Assembly (NCBI GenBank): GCA_009741485.1
Contig: VKON01000103.1
Span: 2,751,570-2,815,569 of the forward strand
Length of the DNA stretch: 64,000 nucleotides
From: Malurus cyaneus samueli
Taxonomy: Eukaryota > Chordata > Aves > Passeriformes > Maluridae
Direction: 5' to 3'
In this document: positions 1 to 12,300 of the stretch, piece by piece
Numbering within the stretch: the first letter of the stretch is position 1
Layout: the number at the start of each line of letters is the position of its first letter
The notes under the pieces: model-generated
The model's database searches: none
What the model was told of the DNA's origin: nothing
What the model saw: the letters and a program-made list of their open reading frames with translations, nothing else
Program-made: the position numbers and the translations under genes

Positions 1-1350
1 TTCAGCAATTTTAAAAAAAAAGGTGCTTTCCCAGAGAAGGTCTGGGGGAAAGGAGTGCTCCTGATCCTCCTCTTTCCTTTCCCAGCCAGGTAGGTGGCAC
101 AGATCTTCTTGAAGACTGAAGAGCCAATTTGGATGTCTTTATCAGAAAGGATTTGGTTCTGTTTTTCTGATTTATATTTAAATATTTAAATTCCAGCAGC
201 CTCTAACTTCTCACAGTAAGACTGACAGTGCAAACAATATCAATATTACAGATTGTTTGTGCTGTGGAGACACGACACTTGTATTATTTCTTATAAACCT
301 GTGTGTGTCAAGACCACTTACAAGCCAATATTGGTCTCAAACACTTGCTCCCTTCAGTGGTGACAAGGCCACAGGCAACTTCCATTCCAAATTACATGTT
401 TTCTCCACTGAGGCTTTACACAGAAATTCTCTGAAATCGCTCCATCCAAATCTCTGCTTCTTGATCAAGCTAAGTTGATGTATTTTCCAGGCATCCAAAC
501 ACAAAGCCAGCAATTAACTGCCTGATTTTACTTTCATTCCTTTCAATATTCTGTACGACACTTGGCACAGCTGAGTCACAAAGACTAAAATCAAATTAAA
601 ATGCAAATTATGTTTATTATTATGACAAGGAAAAAATAGAATTATGTAGTCAAAGTAATTCATTTTTATGATCTGTGTCACCTATATGCATAATCCTAAT
701 GCATCTAAGAATAATAGTATTTGAAGCACAAGGACTCAATCAGAAAAATAATCTGAATTTCTCTATGCAGTTTTATATTTCAAAGTTAAGTGTGATGCTC
801 AATTCTGATACAAAAATGTGTTTACAAACATTTCCATTTAGTTACCAGTTTTCCTTTTTATCAAAGTAGAGAAATAAGATTATGAATCAAAGAGACTATC
901 AGCTATTTTTTCTTGTTTAATATAGCTATTTAGTAAATTATATGTTTATCCTAAATACCAACAAGTCTTGAGCTTCTCTTAGTAAGTGATAAATATCTTT
1001 TTGCCTACACATTTATATAATTACCATCTTCACAGTAAAATGCTGGTATTTTCTACCCTCAAAAATTATCATCTATCTACTGATGAAATAAACTTCCATC
1101 TGTATAGTTTGATACAAGAAGGAGTATTTTAATGCAGTTTATGTCCTCTTGATTTGTGCAGAGTGCCTTAATGCCTCCTGCTGTAAATGTGAACAAAAAT
1201 AAGCTGAATATACAGCTTATTGCTGAGGAACATGAAAATACCATTTTCTCATCAAGACAAAAAGATCTGTAAACAACCAGCTACTGGGTACAAAATCCTC
1301 CTGATTAGAAACTTTGATTATCTTCCCTTCCTCCTCCTCATCAGAAAGAA

Positions 1351-1428
1351 CATGGTTTAGTGGTGAATTTGGTGGTTGGAATCAAAAGTCTTAGAAATCT
1401 TCTGCAACCTAAGTGATTCTATGATTTT
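1351..1428 (+). mobile_element. CR1 LINE 3' end fragment
   Basis: The stretch ends in CAACCTAAGTGATTCTATGA, the typical end of avian CR1 retrotransposons (CCAACCTNAATGATTCTATG). The preceding 50 bases (TGGTGGTTGGAATCAAAAG and so on) match the diverged CR1 tail. It is short and old, and the left limit is approximate. Confidence 0.7.
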
Positions 1429-3302
1429 AACTGCCTTCTGAGAATCACTAACCCTTCCAGAAAGGTGAAGAAAGAGAAAAAAAAAAAACCCCAACAAATA
1501 CAGAAATACATGAAAACTGGATTAAGGCTGTATGTTTATGCAGTTAGAACATTCTGGGCCAGTTTAGTACAGCACCAGAGGGGATGCCTGGAGTAAAATA
1601 TACAAAAAATGGTAAAAACTTAGTGTAAAAGCAGTGTCAAAGGCTTTAGCAAAGTCCAGGTAAATGACATCCAAAGCCTTTCCCTTGAAAACTGACAAGG
1701 TTTAAAAAAACCATGAAAGGTACAAGATATCCAACAATGTAAAAAGTAAAAAATGAATAGAACCAATTGTCTTGTATGTGTTTTCCATGTCAGGGCAATT
1801 TTGAATTTGAACCAATTTAAACCTTCAGTGCATGGAAGGATCAGATCATGTATGAAAACAAGCAGAGGTTTCCAGTCATTCTGAAACCTGCACAGCTGGG
1901 ACTTCAGCAACAAGAGAAAGAATCCTATTCCTCGTGCTTTGATATGGAAACATATTTGGGTTTCCTACCCAAATCTTTTGGGAAACGAAATAAATATCAG
2001 AAAAACAATATTTTAATATAATGGCATCTGAGGGTCTTTTTTACTACTATCAAATGAATTTTTCTACCTCATATTTAAGGTAACTCACTTATCTTTGTTG
2101 CCTGCATTTTGAGAGACAGCCAGATGTTGACATACATGGAGAATTCTTTAGAAAGAAATAATCCTATAGGTAACTAATTAAGTATACTTATATGTAGTCA
2201 AAACATCATTATAATGAATATGCACATTAATTATATTCCTTATGCACTACAGTTAAAAGTTACATAAAAATAATATATGGCAAGAAAAGCACCAATATAT
2301 AATTCTCAGCTACAATTCATAAGCACATAAAATAAGCTTCTCAAAACCGAAAAAAACCCCAAAAAACCTCTGTTTTCCTTAGAACTGGAAAAAAATCTAT
2401 TTTCCCCAGAGCATACAATGAAGAGCTGATCTTTCTGCAAACTTAGTGTAACCCTGAAAGCAAAATCCACAAGCCCCCTCACACCTCAAAATCACTTAAA
2501 AACTATAATAAAACAGCACTCAAATTGCATGAGGAATTTTATACTATTTAACCACACTTTTGGGGCACAATTCCTTACTGCGCCCAGAGAATTACAAAGC
2601 ACATATTTCCTCCTTCGCATTGGCTTTGCACGAGTTTCTCATACTTAAAAATTTTCCATGATATTGGTTCATTGCCAGATTTCAGCCACCACCCTAGCTT
2701 CTTCCTTTCAGTGGGCGTGAAAGGGTTTACTTGTAAAATATATTGCTACTGACTGGATTTTATCTCCTTCTCCCGGATTCTCGGCAGCAATTCCCAAGTT
2801 AGCGGCTTCCCCAGAAAGCACGTCAAAGGATTCCCACCCACACACTGAATATCTAACAGACCCTGACCCATTTTCTCCTTATTAAAGCAGCACTGCATGT
2901 TTTAAAAAATAAAAATAATAAACAGAAACGCCAAATGAATGTGACAGATGCAGTTGGAACTCTACCCTCTTCTGATTTAAGTTCTGACAAAATCGCTATC
3001 AAAAAAAGAGACATTTAAAATGGAAACATCAAATCTCTTTTTCCTCAGTTTTCTTACTCTGTGACTTATTACTCCAGCTATCTTTCAGTTAAACACAAGG
3101 AGCTTTTCATTTATAAGTTCTGAACATAGAAAAATCCTTTATTTAGCCATACTTGCCACAATATCTTCGGGCATATTTCACAGAATGACGGAATTGTTAG
3201 GGTTGGAGGGACCTCTGGAGATCATCCAAGGCAGGGTCACCCGGAGCAGGTGACATAAGAACTTGTCCAGGTGAGTTTTGAATGTCTCCAGAGGGAGACT
3301 TC

Positions 3303-3444
3303 TGTCACGATCCGTTCGAGTGGAAACGGGAGTCATGATAGGTTCTTTTTTGGAATCTCAGGGTGCAAAAGAGAACGAGAAGGCAAATGTATATGCTTCA
3401 AATAATCAGAGACAATTTATTTGAGTATTTTGCGATAGGAGAGG

Positions 3445-3476
<32 letters not shown>

Positions 3477-3906
3477 GAGGGCCAGGGAGCAGGTATAGCT
3501 ACCAGCTGACGGGGTCTTCCAAGGTCCCACGATGGTCGTCAGGCATCTGGTAGGGAGAAGTGTCTCTCGGGGTGGTCTCTTCAGAGGAGACTTTTTATAG
3601 TCTGTCTCAAAGCGAGTGGCTGCAGGCCAGGAAGAGGGGGTGTTGCAAGTCCAGACTTGCTGGCCAGGTGGTGGAGAAAGAATGTCTATTGTACAGCATG
3701 AGCAGCGGCCTGTACCGTTCTCCTCAGGAACGGTGCGATCATCCGTAGCTCACATCCATTGTTCTCAGCAGCCTAGGAGCTGGGAACCTGGCAGTTCTCC
3801 CACTTTAACCTGGCTCAGACTCCTTTGAGCGAAAAGCCCCCTTTTCTCCCGCCTTGGGGTTAGTCAATCGTGAGACAGTCCAGGGTCTTCCATAAGGACT
3901 CTTACA
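3303..3906 (-). mobile_element. Solo LTR (endogenous retrovirus, ERVK-like by TSD length), nested in CR1
   Basis: 604 bp with TG...CA ends, flanked by the direct repeat AGACTTC at 3296-3302 and 3907-3913 (7 bp; a 6-bp duplication plus one chance base is also possible). On the minus strand a TATAAAA box lies at 3599-3593 and AATAAA at 3421-3416, the order expected for U3-R-U5 in minus orientation. No internal retroviral genes flank it, so it is a solo LTR. It contains a GA microsatellite near 3448-3480. Confidence 0.82.
3448..3480. repeat. GA/TC microsatellite
   Basis: An imperfect (GA)n run inside the LTR at 3303-3906, mainly GAGAGAGAGAGA interrupted by GG. It is purine-only on the plus strand. 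Confidence 0.85.
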
Positions 3907-4909
3907 AGACTTCACAACCTCCCTGGGCAGCTCTGCCACTCTTAACGTGAAGAAGTTCTTCCTCATGTTGAGGTGGAACCTCGTGTGTTTCAGTTTATGG
4001 CCATTGCTCCCTGTCTGGTCACTGGCCACCACAGAAAAGTCCTCAGCCCCTCCACACTGCATTTCTGTGCAGTGGGAGATCCCCTCTCCATTCATAAAAG
4101 CTCCATATCTCATAAGTAAATCCCTAATACTCAACTGATTTGTAAACAAACACTAGCTTTACCTGTTATTTATAGATTACATACCTTTACCTCCTTTCTC
4201 CTTTGAATTTGACCATGGTTTATGCAACTGACTTCCAGGGAAAGCAGATTAATGATTTGCACATGAAGAACATTCTTTTGTCAGAATATTCAACGCTATT
4301 ACGAGGAAAGATATATTTACCTTCTGAAAAAGGACACACTTGCTCTTTCTGATAGGAAAGGCAGAAAATGAGGGAAAACACCAGAGAAAATAAGAATACT
4401 GCCAGGTGACATGCAGTCATCTTTCAATGAGCAAGATTTTCACCAACAATATTACATTACTTAGGACACCACTTCATTCTAAGGATAACTTACATCTATA
4501 AAGGTAGACACCACCACCAAAAATAAGATCTAGGAGATGTCCTCTGTCCATTAAACCACAGAAAGTTACATCAACTGTTATACTGTATTCATTAAAGTCA
4601 CAAACCTAAGTGAGCAGAAAATTAACAATGTCAATTATTGGCAGAAGAGTATCCAACACTGGTAAAATCTCCTCATCTATCTGGAAAATAACTTCTTTCA
4701 CACCCAGGTTTGCATTGGATACTTTACAGATAAACTTTGTGTTGAGTCAGAGGACTGATAATTGTTGTCTTACATTGTGTGAATGTTTCTAAAAGACTAA
4801 AAGGTTCTTTTCTACAACACAAAGAGCAGAAGGCTTTACAACACCCATGATATTTGGCAAAACATGTTTGCAGGCATAGTTTAAAAGAAAATGGACCTTC
4901 CTTGACAAT

Positions 4910-5010
4910 ATTCTCCACGGATTCTCCAGAGAAATAACAGCGGATAACACGGAGAAATAACACGGATTCTCCAGAGAAATCAGCATTCTCCAGAGAAATA
5001 ACAGCGGAGA
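4910..5010. repeat. Irregular tandem repeat, ATTCTCCAGAGAAATAACA type
   Basis: ATTCTCCAGAGAAAT occurs three times (about 4921, 4966 and 4985), interleaved with the related pieces CGGATAACACGGAGAAATAA and TTCTCCACGG. Period is about 20-45 bp with rearranged units. It lies in METTL15 intron 3, with no sign of function. Confidence 0.75.
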
Positions 5011-6242
5011 GAGGAATTCCACAAATTTGTAAGGATACATTGTGTGTCACTTCAGCCCACAAAGAACTGAAAATTTAGAGAAATATATGTAAGTGGTCTT
5101 AGAGAGTAGGATGAGTAGAAACTGAGCTGTGCTGTCTTGTCACATGCTTGCATCTCTCCCACTGGGCCTGTCAAACACACTTGAAGAAAAGAATGCAGAG
5201 TTTGGCCTTCTGTCTCAGAAAAGATGAAGGAACACCTTCTGCATGGCTTAAATATTACTGCTGACTTAGAACTTCTTTTTATGTGGGAAAACATGACTGA
5301 ACAACCAGGCGTTTCTTTATCCGGCTCTTCCAGATTTCTTCTTGCTGGAAATATTTGCTTTTCTTCATGTTAAAGCTCTTTTGAAATAAATAAACTTTCA
5401 ACCTGACAGTGAGCATTCTCTCCTTACTACCTTACCTAAATTTCTTATGTCTTGATTACTTCATATTATTCAATTTTCTATCTACGTATTTTTACTTCTT
5501 GGTCAGCTTTGAAAATTAAACTTTCTGAAAACGTCTTACTAAACTCTATATATTGCACACTTTTGCATGAATGCACTGCTGCTCTGGACTCTTTCTAGAA
5601 ATAAATAAAGAAACAAGAATTCTGCATAACTACAAAGAGTGTAAAAATTTGCATTTAGCAATTATTCATTTAGCAAATTCAGCACTCTTATTTAAAAAAA
5701 AAAATGAAACATAACCTGTACACAGAAATCATAGCTTATTGAAGTGTTCAGTAGTTTTTTAAGCCAGTGGCAAAATACTTAGCAAACCTAATACTGAATT
5801 ACAATTACTTGGGGTTTTTAAATGAAAATATTAATATTCCATATTTAAATGACCTAATTATTTTTAAATTTATTATTCCATCATTTTGGTGAAATATTTA
5901 CCACAAAGGTATGTTTTTGTACTACTTTGCAATCAGAATCATCTCAAGGCAAGCAGAACACATGAATCATTTTTAAATCCATTTTTAAATAAAAAAAATT
6001 AGCAACTTGATGCATGCTTAAAATCAAGAGCACAAAATACACATTTAACTCCCAAAACCTAAGAGGAAGGTGCATTCAAATACTCATAAACAAATTGGAT
6101 CTCTTATTTTACAGGTTACATACGGCACAGAATGCTATTCTACAATAAGCTATGAAAAACCGTAAAAATACATTAAACTACGTAAAAATTACCAAAGAAT
6201 CAACCTTATCAGCCATAAATGAGAGAGGAGAAGACAACTCAC

Positions 6243-6379
6243 GGGTAGGATTCTGCCAGCTGCTGAGCTATTTTATAAGCTGTGGGATCCCTGTCCAGTG
6301 CATAGACGGTGATGCCGCTGGCTTTCTCCAAAAGAGCCGTTGTGTGACCTCCCGCTCCAAATGTCATATCCAGGAAGAG
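6243..6379 (-). CDS. METTL15: METTL15 exon 3 (SAM-binding motif I)
   Basis: 137 bp encoding residues 89-133 and the first two bases of the next codon. The acceptor is CCTTTGCAG just right of 6379 and the donor GTGAGT is at 6242-6237. It holds the glycine-rich SAM motif (FLDMTFGAGGHT) and the acidic loop ALDRDPTAY that follows it in the RsmH family. The exon lies 28 kb from exon 2, and its reading frame joins exon 2 without a shift. Confidence 0.92.
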
Positions 6380-9300
6380 CTGCAAAGGGAAAATTACAAA
6401 ACCTTTACCATGCAGCAGAGATAAACTGATGGCTGATTTAAAACTTATTTTACTAATCTCCCTCAAATACTAGAGGAAAATATATCCCTGCCTTTTTTGG
6501 AAATATTTCTGTATTTTGTGCAGAATTGTGGTCATGTCAGTATAATCTTTTACCAAAAAAAACCCCAAAAACAAACATCAACAAACAATACCAAAACAAA
6601 CAAACAAAAAAAACCATTCTATTCATACTTGGGTCATCAAATTTCATATTGAGAAAAAGTGACTTGAAAAGGCTGCCAACTCCCAGGCACATCATGAGGA
6701 GTAGGTCTGGAGCGACCAGCTGGCCTGCAAAGAGGGGAGACTGAGGAACTGCTGAGCAGGGTCCAACTAGTCCCAGCTCAAGAAAGAAAGGAAGAAGTAG
6801 CCAGGAAGCTGAGATACGACTCTGGAAAGGTGAACACTACTCTCCTGATGGCTCTGCAGTTTCTGAAGATTCATTCTAGAGATGTTTCTATGGTCAGCGT
6901 CCATATGACCAGCAGGTTTTTAAGCACAAAACTGAAACGGTCAGAAAATGTGGTTGTTTCTTTAATACGACGGAACATAATAATTTAGCTACATTTTGAA
7001 TATATTTGCATAGGCTAAAAATCCCAAGTATTTTCTCTGTAAGTTCTTACATTCGACTAAGATTTAGAGAAGGTCTCTTATTACCAAGGGTCCAGTCAGT
7101 CTGGGATTTCTCTGCATTGTACTTTTACTTTGCCAAAAAAACCCCAATACTAGCTATTGAGTGGGATATTAAACCAATTAGCCACTTTTTAACTCTCCTC
7201 AATGAAAATTATAATATAAAAATGTAATTGTTAACTCTGCATTTAGCTAAGAAAACTGCAAAAGTGAATATGAATTCTGGAAAACATACAAATCCTCTTA
7301 AATTAATTTTAAAATTTCCAAGATATATCTGGTATGCTCTGATTTCCACTCAAGTAATTTCCATTTAATGCTTACCAGAAGTAATGTACATAGCAATAAA
7401 GAGACCTCTAACTTTTATCTTCTAGTTCTGTAGAAAAATCCATTTGGAAAAATCCCTTTAGAAAAATATGGAGGAACAATGGAAAATTAAAATCACCTTT
7501 TTATTTTTTTGCATAGGATTAACCCACTCAGAAATGCACTCAAAAAACTTAGTCACAACAGTCCCAAGTGTCATTTAGGATTGCACTTATTCTGCAGTAA
7601 CACATTACAATCAAAACTAATCTAAATTACATCATAATTCCTCTCAGCAAAAAAAAAAAAAAAAGTTTAATCAGCATGAGTCACGTCTTCATGGTTGGGT
7701 TGGTTGTTTTGTTTCATTTAAAAAAAAAAACAAACAAATGTTCTTATTCTATATCGTAGCTAGAAAACTGAGATGAAAATTTTCAAAAACCTCAATATCG
7801 TCTTTTGTGGTGGTTTTACTTGGCCCAGTTTTTGGAAGTGGGGGGGCCAAAAAGATGGCCCTTGAGAAGTTCTGGAGGCTTCACCATGTCCAGCAGAGCC
7901 AATTGCTGTTGGGCTCTGAGGATGATGGACATGCCACTGACAAACCTGGGCCAATTAAAGATAGTGGTTACGCCTCTGTGAAAACATATTAAGAAGAAAT
8001 CAAAACAAGGAGCACACAGAGTAGTTTTGCCAGAGGAGGAGAGAAATATGTGAAGGATGCAGCACAAGGTCAGTGCAGGAGGGGAGGAGCTGCTCCAGGC
8101 GCCGGAGATGGATTCCTTTGCAGGCTGTGTTGACCATGGTGGAGCAGGCTGTCCCCTGCAGCCCATGGTGACCATGGTGGAGCAGGCTGTCCCCATAGCC
8201 CATGGTGACCATGGTGGAGCAGGCTGTCCCCTGCAGCCCATGGTGACCATGGTGGAGCGGCTGTCCCCTGCAGCCCATGGTGACCATGGTGGAGCAGGCT
8301 GTCCCCCTGCAGCCCATGGTGACCGTGGTGGAGCAGGCTGTCCCCCTGCAGCCCATGGTGACCGTGGTGGAGCAGGCTGTCCCCATAGTGACCATGGTGG
8401 AGCAGGCTGTCCCCTGCAGCCCATGGTGACCGTGGTGGAGCAGGCTGTCCCCTGCAGCCCATGTGACCTGGTGGAGCAGCTGTCCCTGCAGCCCATGGTG
8501 ACCATGGTGGAGCAGGCTGTCCCCTCAGCCCATGGTGACCATGGTGGAGCAGGTGTCCCCTGCAGCCCATGGTGACCATGGTAGAGCAGGTTGTCCCCCT
8601 GCAGCCATGTGACCATGGTGGAGCAGTGTCCCCTGCAGCCCATGTGACCATGGTGAAGCAGCTGTCCCCTGCAGCCCATGTGACCATGGTGGAGCAGGCT
8701 GTCCCCTGCAGCCCATGGTGACCATGGTGGAGCAGCTGTCCCCCTGCAAGCCCATGGTGACCATGGTGGAGCAGGCTGTCCCCTTGCCCATGGTGACCAT
8801 GGTGGGGCATGCCTCCATGCCACGTGACCACGGTGACCATGGGGAGCAGCTGTCCCCCTGCAGTCCATGGTGACCATGGTGGAGCGGCTGTCCCCCTGCA
8901 GCCCATGGTGACCATTGATGGAGCAGGCTGTCCCCTGCGCCCATGGTGACCATGGTGGAGCAGGCTGTCCCCTGCAGCCCATGGTGACCATGGTGGAGCA
9001 GGCTGTCCCCTGCAGCCCATGGTCAGCGTGGTGGAGCAGGCTGTCCCCCGCAGCCATGGTGACATGGTGGAGCAGGCTGTCCCCTGCAGCCCATGGTGAC
9101 CATGGTGAGCAGGCTGTCCCCCTGCAGCCCATGGGACCATGGGGAGCAGGCTGTCCCCCTGCAGCCCATGTGACCATGGTGGAGCAGGCTGTCCCCCTGC
9201 AGCCCATGGTGACCATGGTGGAGCAGGCTGTCCCTGCAGCCCATTGATCATGGTGAGGCAGCTGTCCCCTGCAGCCATGGTGACATGGTGGAGCAGGCTG

Positions 9301-12300
9301 TCCGCCATCAGCCATGGTGACCATGGTGACCATGGTGGAGCAGGCTGTCCACCATCAGCCCATGGTGACCATGGTGGAGCAGGCTGTCCCCTGCAGCCCA
9401 TGGTGACCATGGTGGAGCAGGCTGTCCCCCTGCAGCCCATGGGGCCATGTGGAGCAGGCTGTCCCCTGCAGCCCATGGTGACCATGTGTGGAGCAGGCTG
9501 TCCCCTGCAGCCCATGGTGACCATGTGGAGCAGGCTGTCCCCTGCAGCCCATGGTCAGCGTGGTGGAGCAGGCTGTCCCCCGCAGCCCATGGTGACCATG
9601 GTGGAGCAGGCTGTCCCCCTGCAGCCCATGGTGACCATGGTGGAGCATGCTGTCCCCCTGCAGCCCATGGTGACCATGGTGGAGCAGGCTGTCCCCATAT
9701 AGCCCATGGTGACCATGGTGGAGCAGGCTGTCCCCTGCAGCCCATGGTGACCATGGTGGAGCAGGCTGTCCCCTGCAGCCCATGGTGACCATGGGCCATG
9801 GAGGAGGCTGTCACCCATCAGCCCATGGTGACCATGGTGGAGCAGGCTGTCCCCCTGCAGTCCATGGTGACCATGGTGGAGCAGGCTGTCCCCTGCAGTC
9901 CATGGTGACCATGGTGGAGCAGGCTGTCCCCCTGCAGCCCATGTGACCATGGTGGAGCAGGCTGTCCCCTGCAGCCATGGTGACCTGGTGGAGCAGGCTG
10001 TCCCCCTGCAGCCCATGGGGTCCACAGAGGGTGCAGAGATCCACCCGCAGCCCGTGGAGAGGGAGGTCCCCACGCCGGAGCGGGCAGACCCGAGAAGGGG
10101 CTGTGTCCAGCAGGAGACCCATGGAGAGAAGGCCTTGCTCCCGAGATGGAACAGCCTGGTCTTCTGACTGTACCCGGTGGACAAGAGAGCACGGTGCAGC
10201 AGTTTTGGGATGACTGTCTGCCCGTGGGGGACTCACGCAGCAGCAGATGTGTGTGGCTGCTGTCGTGAGAGTGAAGCCACCCGGAGAGGTTCATGAGAAC
10301 TGTCTCCCGTGGAGGACCCCAGGCAACGCAAGGGAAGGAATCTTCTCCCTCAGCGCAAGAGATCGGTGATGAACTGACCAACCCACACCCTGTTCCGTTC
10401 ATGCTGCTTTGTTGTATGTGGAAGGGGGAGGGAGTGGGGAAAGATCGGTGTCTTTGAGGGTTGTAATTTATTTCTCATTTCCTCCTCTGACTTTGTTAGT
10501 AATAAATTCACTTGATTATTTAAGTTGTGCCTGTTTTGTCCATCAAGTGTTTTCCTCCCTGTTCCTTATCTCAACTCATGAACCTTTTTGTTAGTTTTTT
10601 CCCCCTTCGCTCTTCTCTACCCGGTGTGGTGGTGGGGGAGAGCGAATGAGCAGGTGTTGTGGGTGCTTGGCTTTCGGCCAGCATTCTAAACCGCAACATC
10701 TTTCCTAAAACAGATCCCCAGAGTTGGCAGGAAAAAGTATAGGAAGTGTCAGAAGATTTACTTCTACCATTTAAACAAAAATCTTTGGAATAATAATTTT
10801 ATTCCCCTGAAACTCACTAGCAACATGCATTTCCAGAAAAAAAAAAAAAAAGTATTTTCCCACTAATAAGTTTAACTACTCATGTATTTCTTGCATGTCT
10901 GTTTGTCTTCTAAACATCCTACTCTTCTTTGGTCATCTCTAGAAAGGATTGAACAGATTTGATCCTTCTTTCACCAACATTTCCACAGTGTGGAGAAAGC
11001 CCGTTTTTTCACCAATTTTGAATAGCAGAACATGAAAAGATGAATTAGGGACCTTTGTTTTTGCCAAATCTCCAGACCATTTTGCTTATTTCAGTGAATA
11101 TTTATTATTGGGTTGATTTTTTTTTCCCCACATGAGTTTTTGAAGACCTTATAGCTCATTAAAGAATACTTTTTTTTTAACATCTCATCTTTCCTCACAT
11201 CTTCTTCTGCTTTTATTAGTTTTATTAATTTCTCATTAATTCCATCATTCACATTCAATTCCTCATAGCTGTTCCACTCAAAAGCCATACTTTGCACCTA
11301 CAACCTAAAAAAAAAACCACCTTAAGTTACCCAATAGAATGATTATGTTCTTAACATGACAATTTTGGAGCAGTGATCAGATTTGAAATTAATCACTGTA
11401 ATATCCTGCTTCATAATACGCTTCTTATATATTCCATTCATCTTTCATGCCTGAAATAAAAGATGCTTCACTTTTTTTCTTCCTCTTTCTCTCTTGCCTA
11501 CTAGTTTTTAATCAAATAAAATTAAATGACATTTTATCCTCCTGGTCCTATAAATACTGGAGAAGATTATTACATGAATTCCTCCTGCAGTGACTCACTG
11601 CTCCATTGTTAAGTTATGATAGTCCCATCAGAGTCCCCCTGGGAATTTCATAATCAGTTTGTGACTGTACATTTTAGAAACCATTTGGCTCTTTCATGAC
11701 ATACCGACAGCAACAAACAAAAATTTCACAGCTTTCATTTTACAACTAGCTCTAGGACAGAGACACAAAGAGTTTATCTTCACCATTTTAGTGTACAAGA
11801 CTTTCTACTGGAAAGCTCTCATAATAAATAACTTTTAAGCATTTCATTTTGCTATGACTGAACTAATCTGTAATTCCTCTAACGACTATGTTCCACATGT
11901 AATAAAGTTCACTCCATGATACTTAATAGCATTTGTGATTATTTTTCCTTTGATGCGTAACAAAATAATTGCAGAACTTACACAAAATTGAAACTCAAAC
12001 ATGACACACATAAATTGAAGCTACATAACTTATTTTTAAAAACTCACATATTCCAGTATTTTCCACTCTCCTCTTTCTTTCTTTTTTAAGGCAAGAACTT
12101 TACACTCTTTTTAAAGTAATTTGATCCTTGACATGTACAACTTTATTTTCCTCAACTAACCTTCATTATTTCAAGCAATTCATCAGATGATCTTTCACAA
12201 AATATTTTTGCTTCCTCTCACAACCCTGACATTGTCTAAAAGAGGACTCCAGCTTCTTGGGTATCAGCACTTCATGAGTCCCTCCCTTTTCCATCACTGA

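Larger units (their letters stand above)
3181..4070 (-). mobile_element. CR1 LINE fragment, minus orientation, split by an LTR
   Basis: The left part (3181-3302) begins CACAGAATGACGGAATTGTT and reads on as reverse-oriented CR1 (GGGTTGGAGGGACCTCTGGA). The right part (3907 to about 4070) resumes with CACAACCTCCCTGGGCAGC and AAGAAGTTCTTCCTCATGTT, the next stretch of the same CR1 3' region. Removing 3303-3906 and one copy of the 7-bp duplication restores a continuous CR1. The right limit is approximate. Confidence 0.85.
1..6242 (-). other. METTL15: METTL15 intron 3 (partial), AT-rich with old repeats
   Basis: No further METTL15 exon was recognised here. The stretch is AT-rich non-coding DNA. It holds a CR1 tail near 1351-1428, the CR1 copy split by an LTR at 3181-4070, and an irregular tandem repeat at 4910-5010. 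I see nothing specific in the rest. Confidence 0.7.

Noticed and set aside
3560..3828. Plus-strand short frames at 3560-3828 as genes
   Set aside because: They are inside the solo LTR at 3303-3906, and the LTR itself is in minus orientation.
7816..9524. Long open frames (505 and 484 codons) on the minus strand as protein genes
   Set aside because: They come from the stop-free 38-bp minisatellite and are open in several frames at once. They shift frame with each unit, run into ordinary LTR sequence, and show no domain.
8131..10015. CRISPR array
   Set aside because: The repeats are directly adjacent with no unique spacers, and the genome is eukaryotic.
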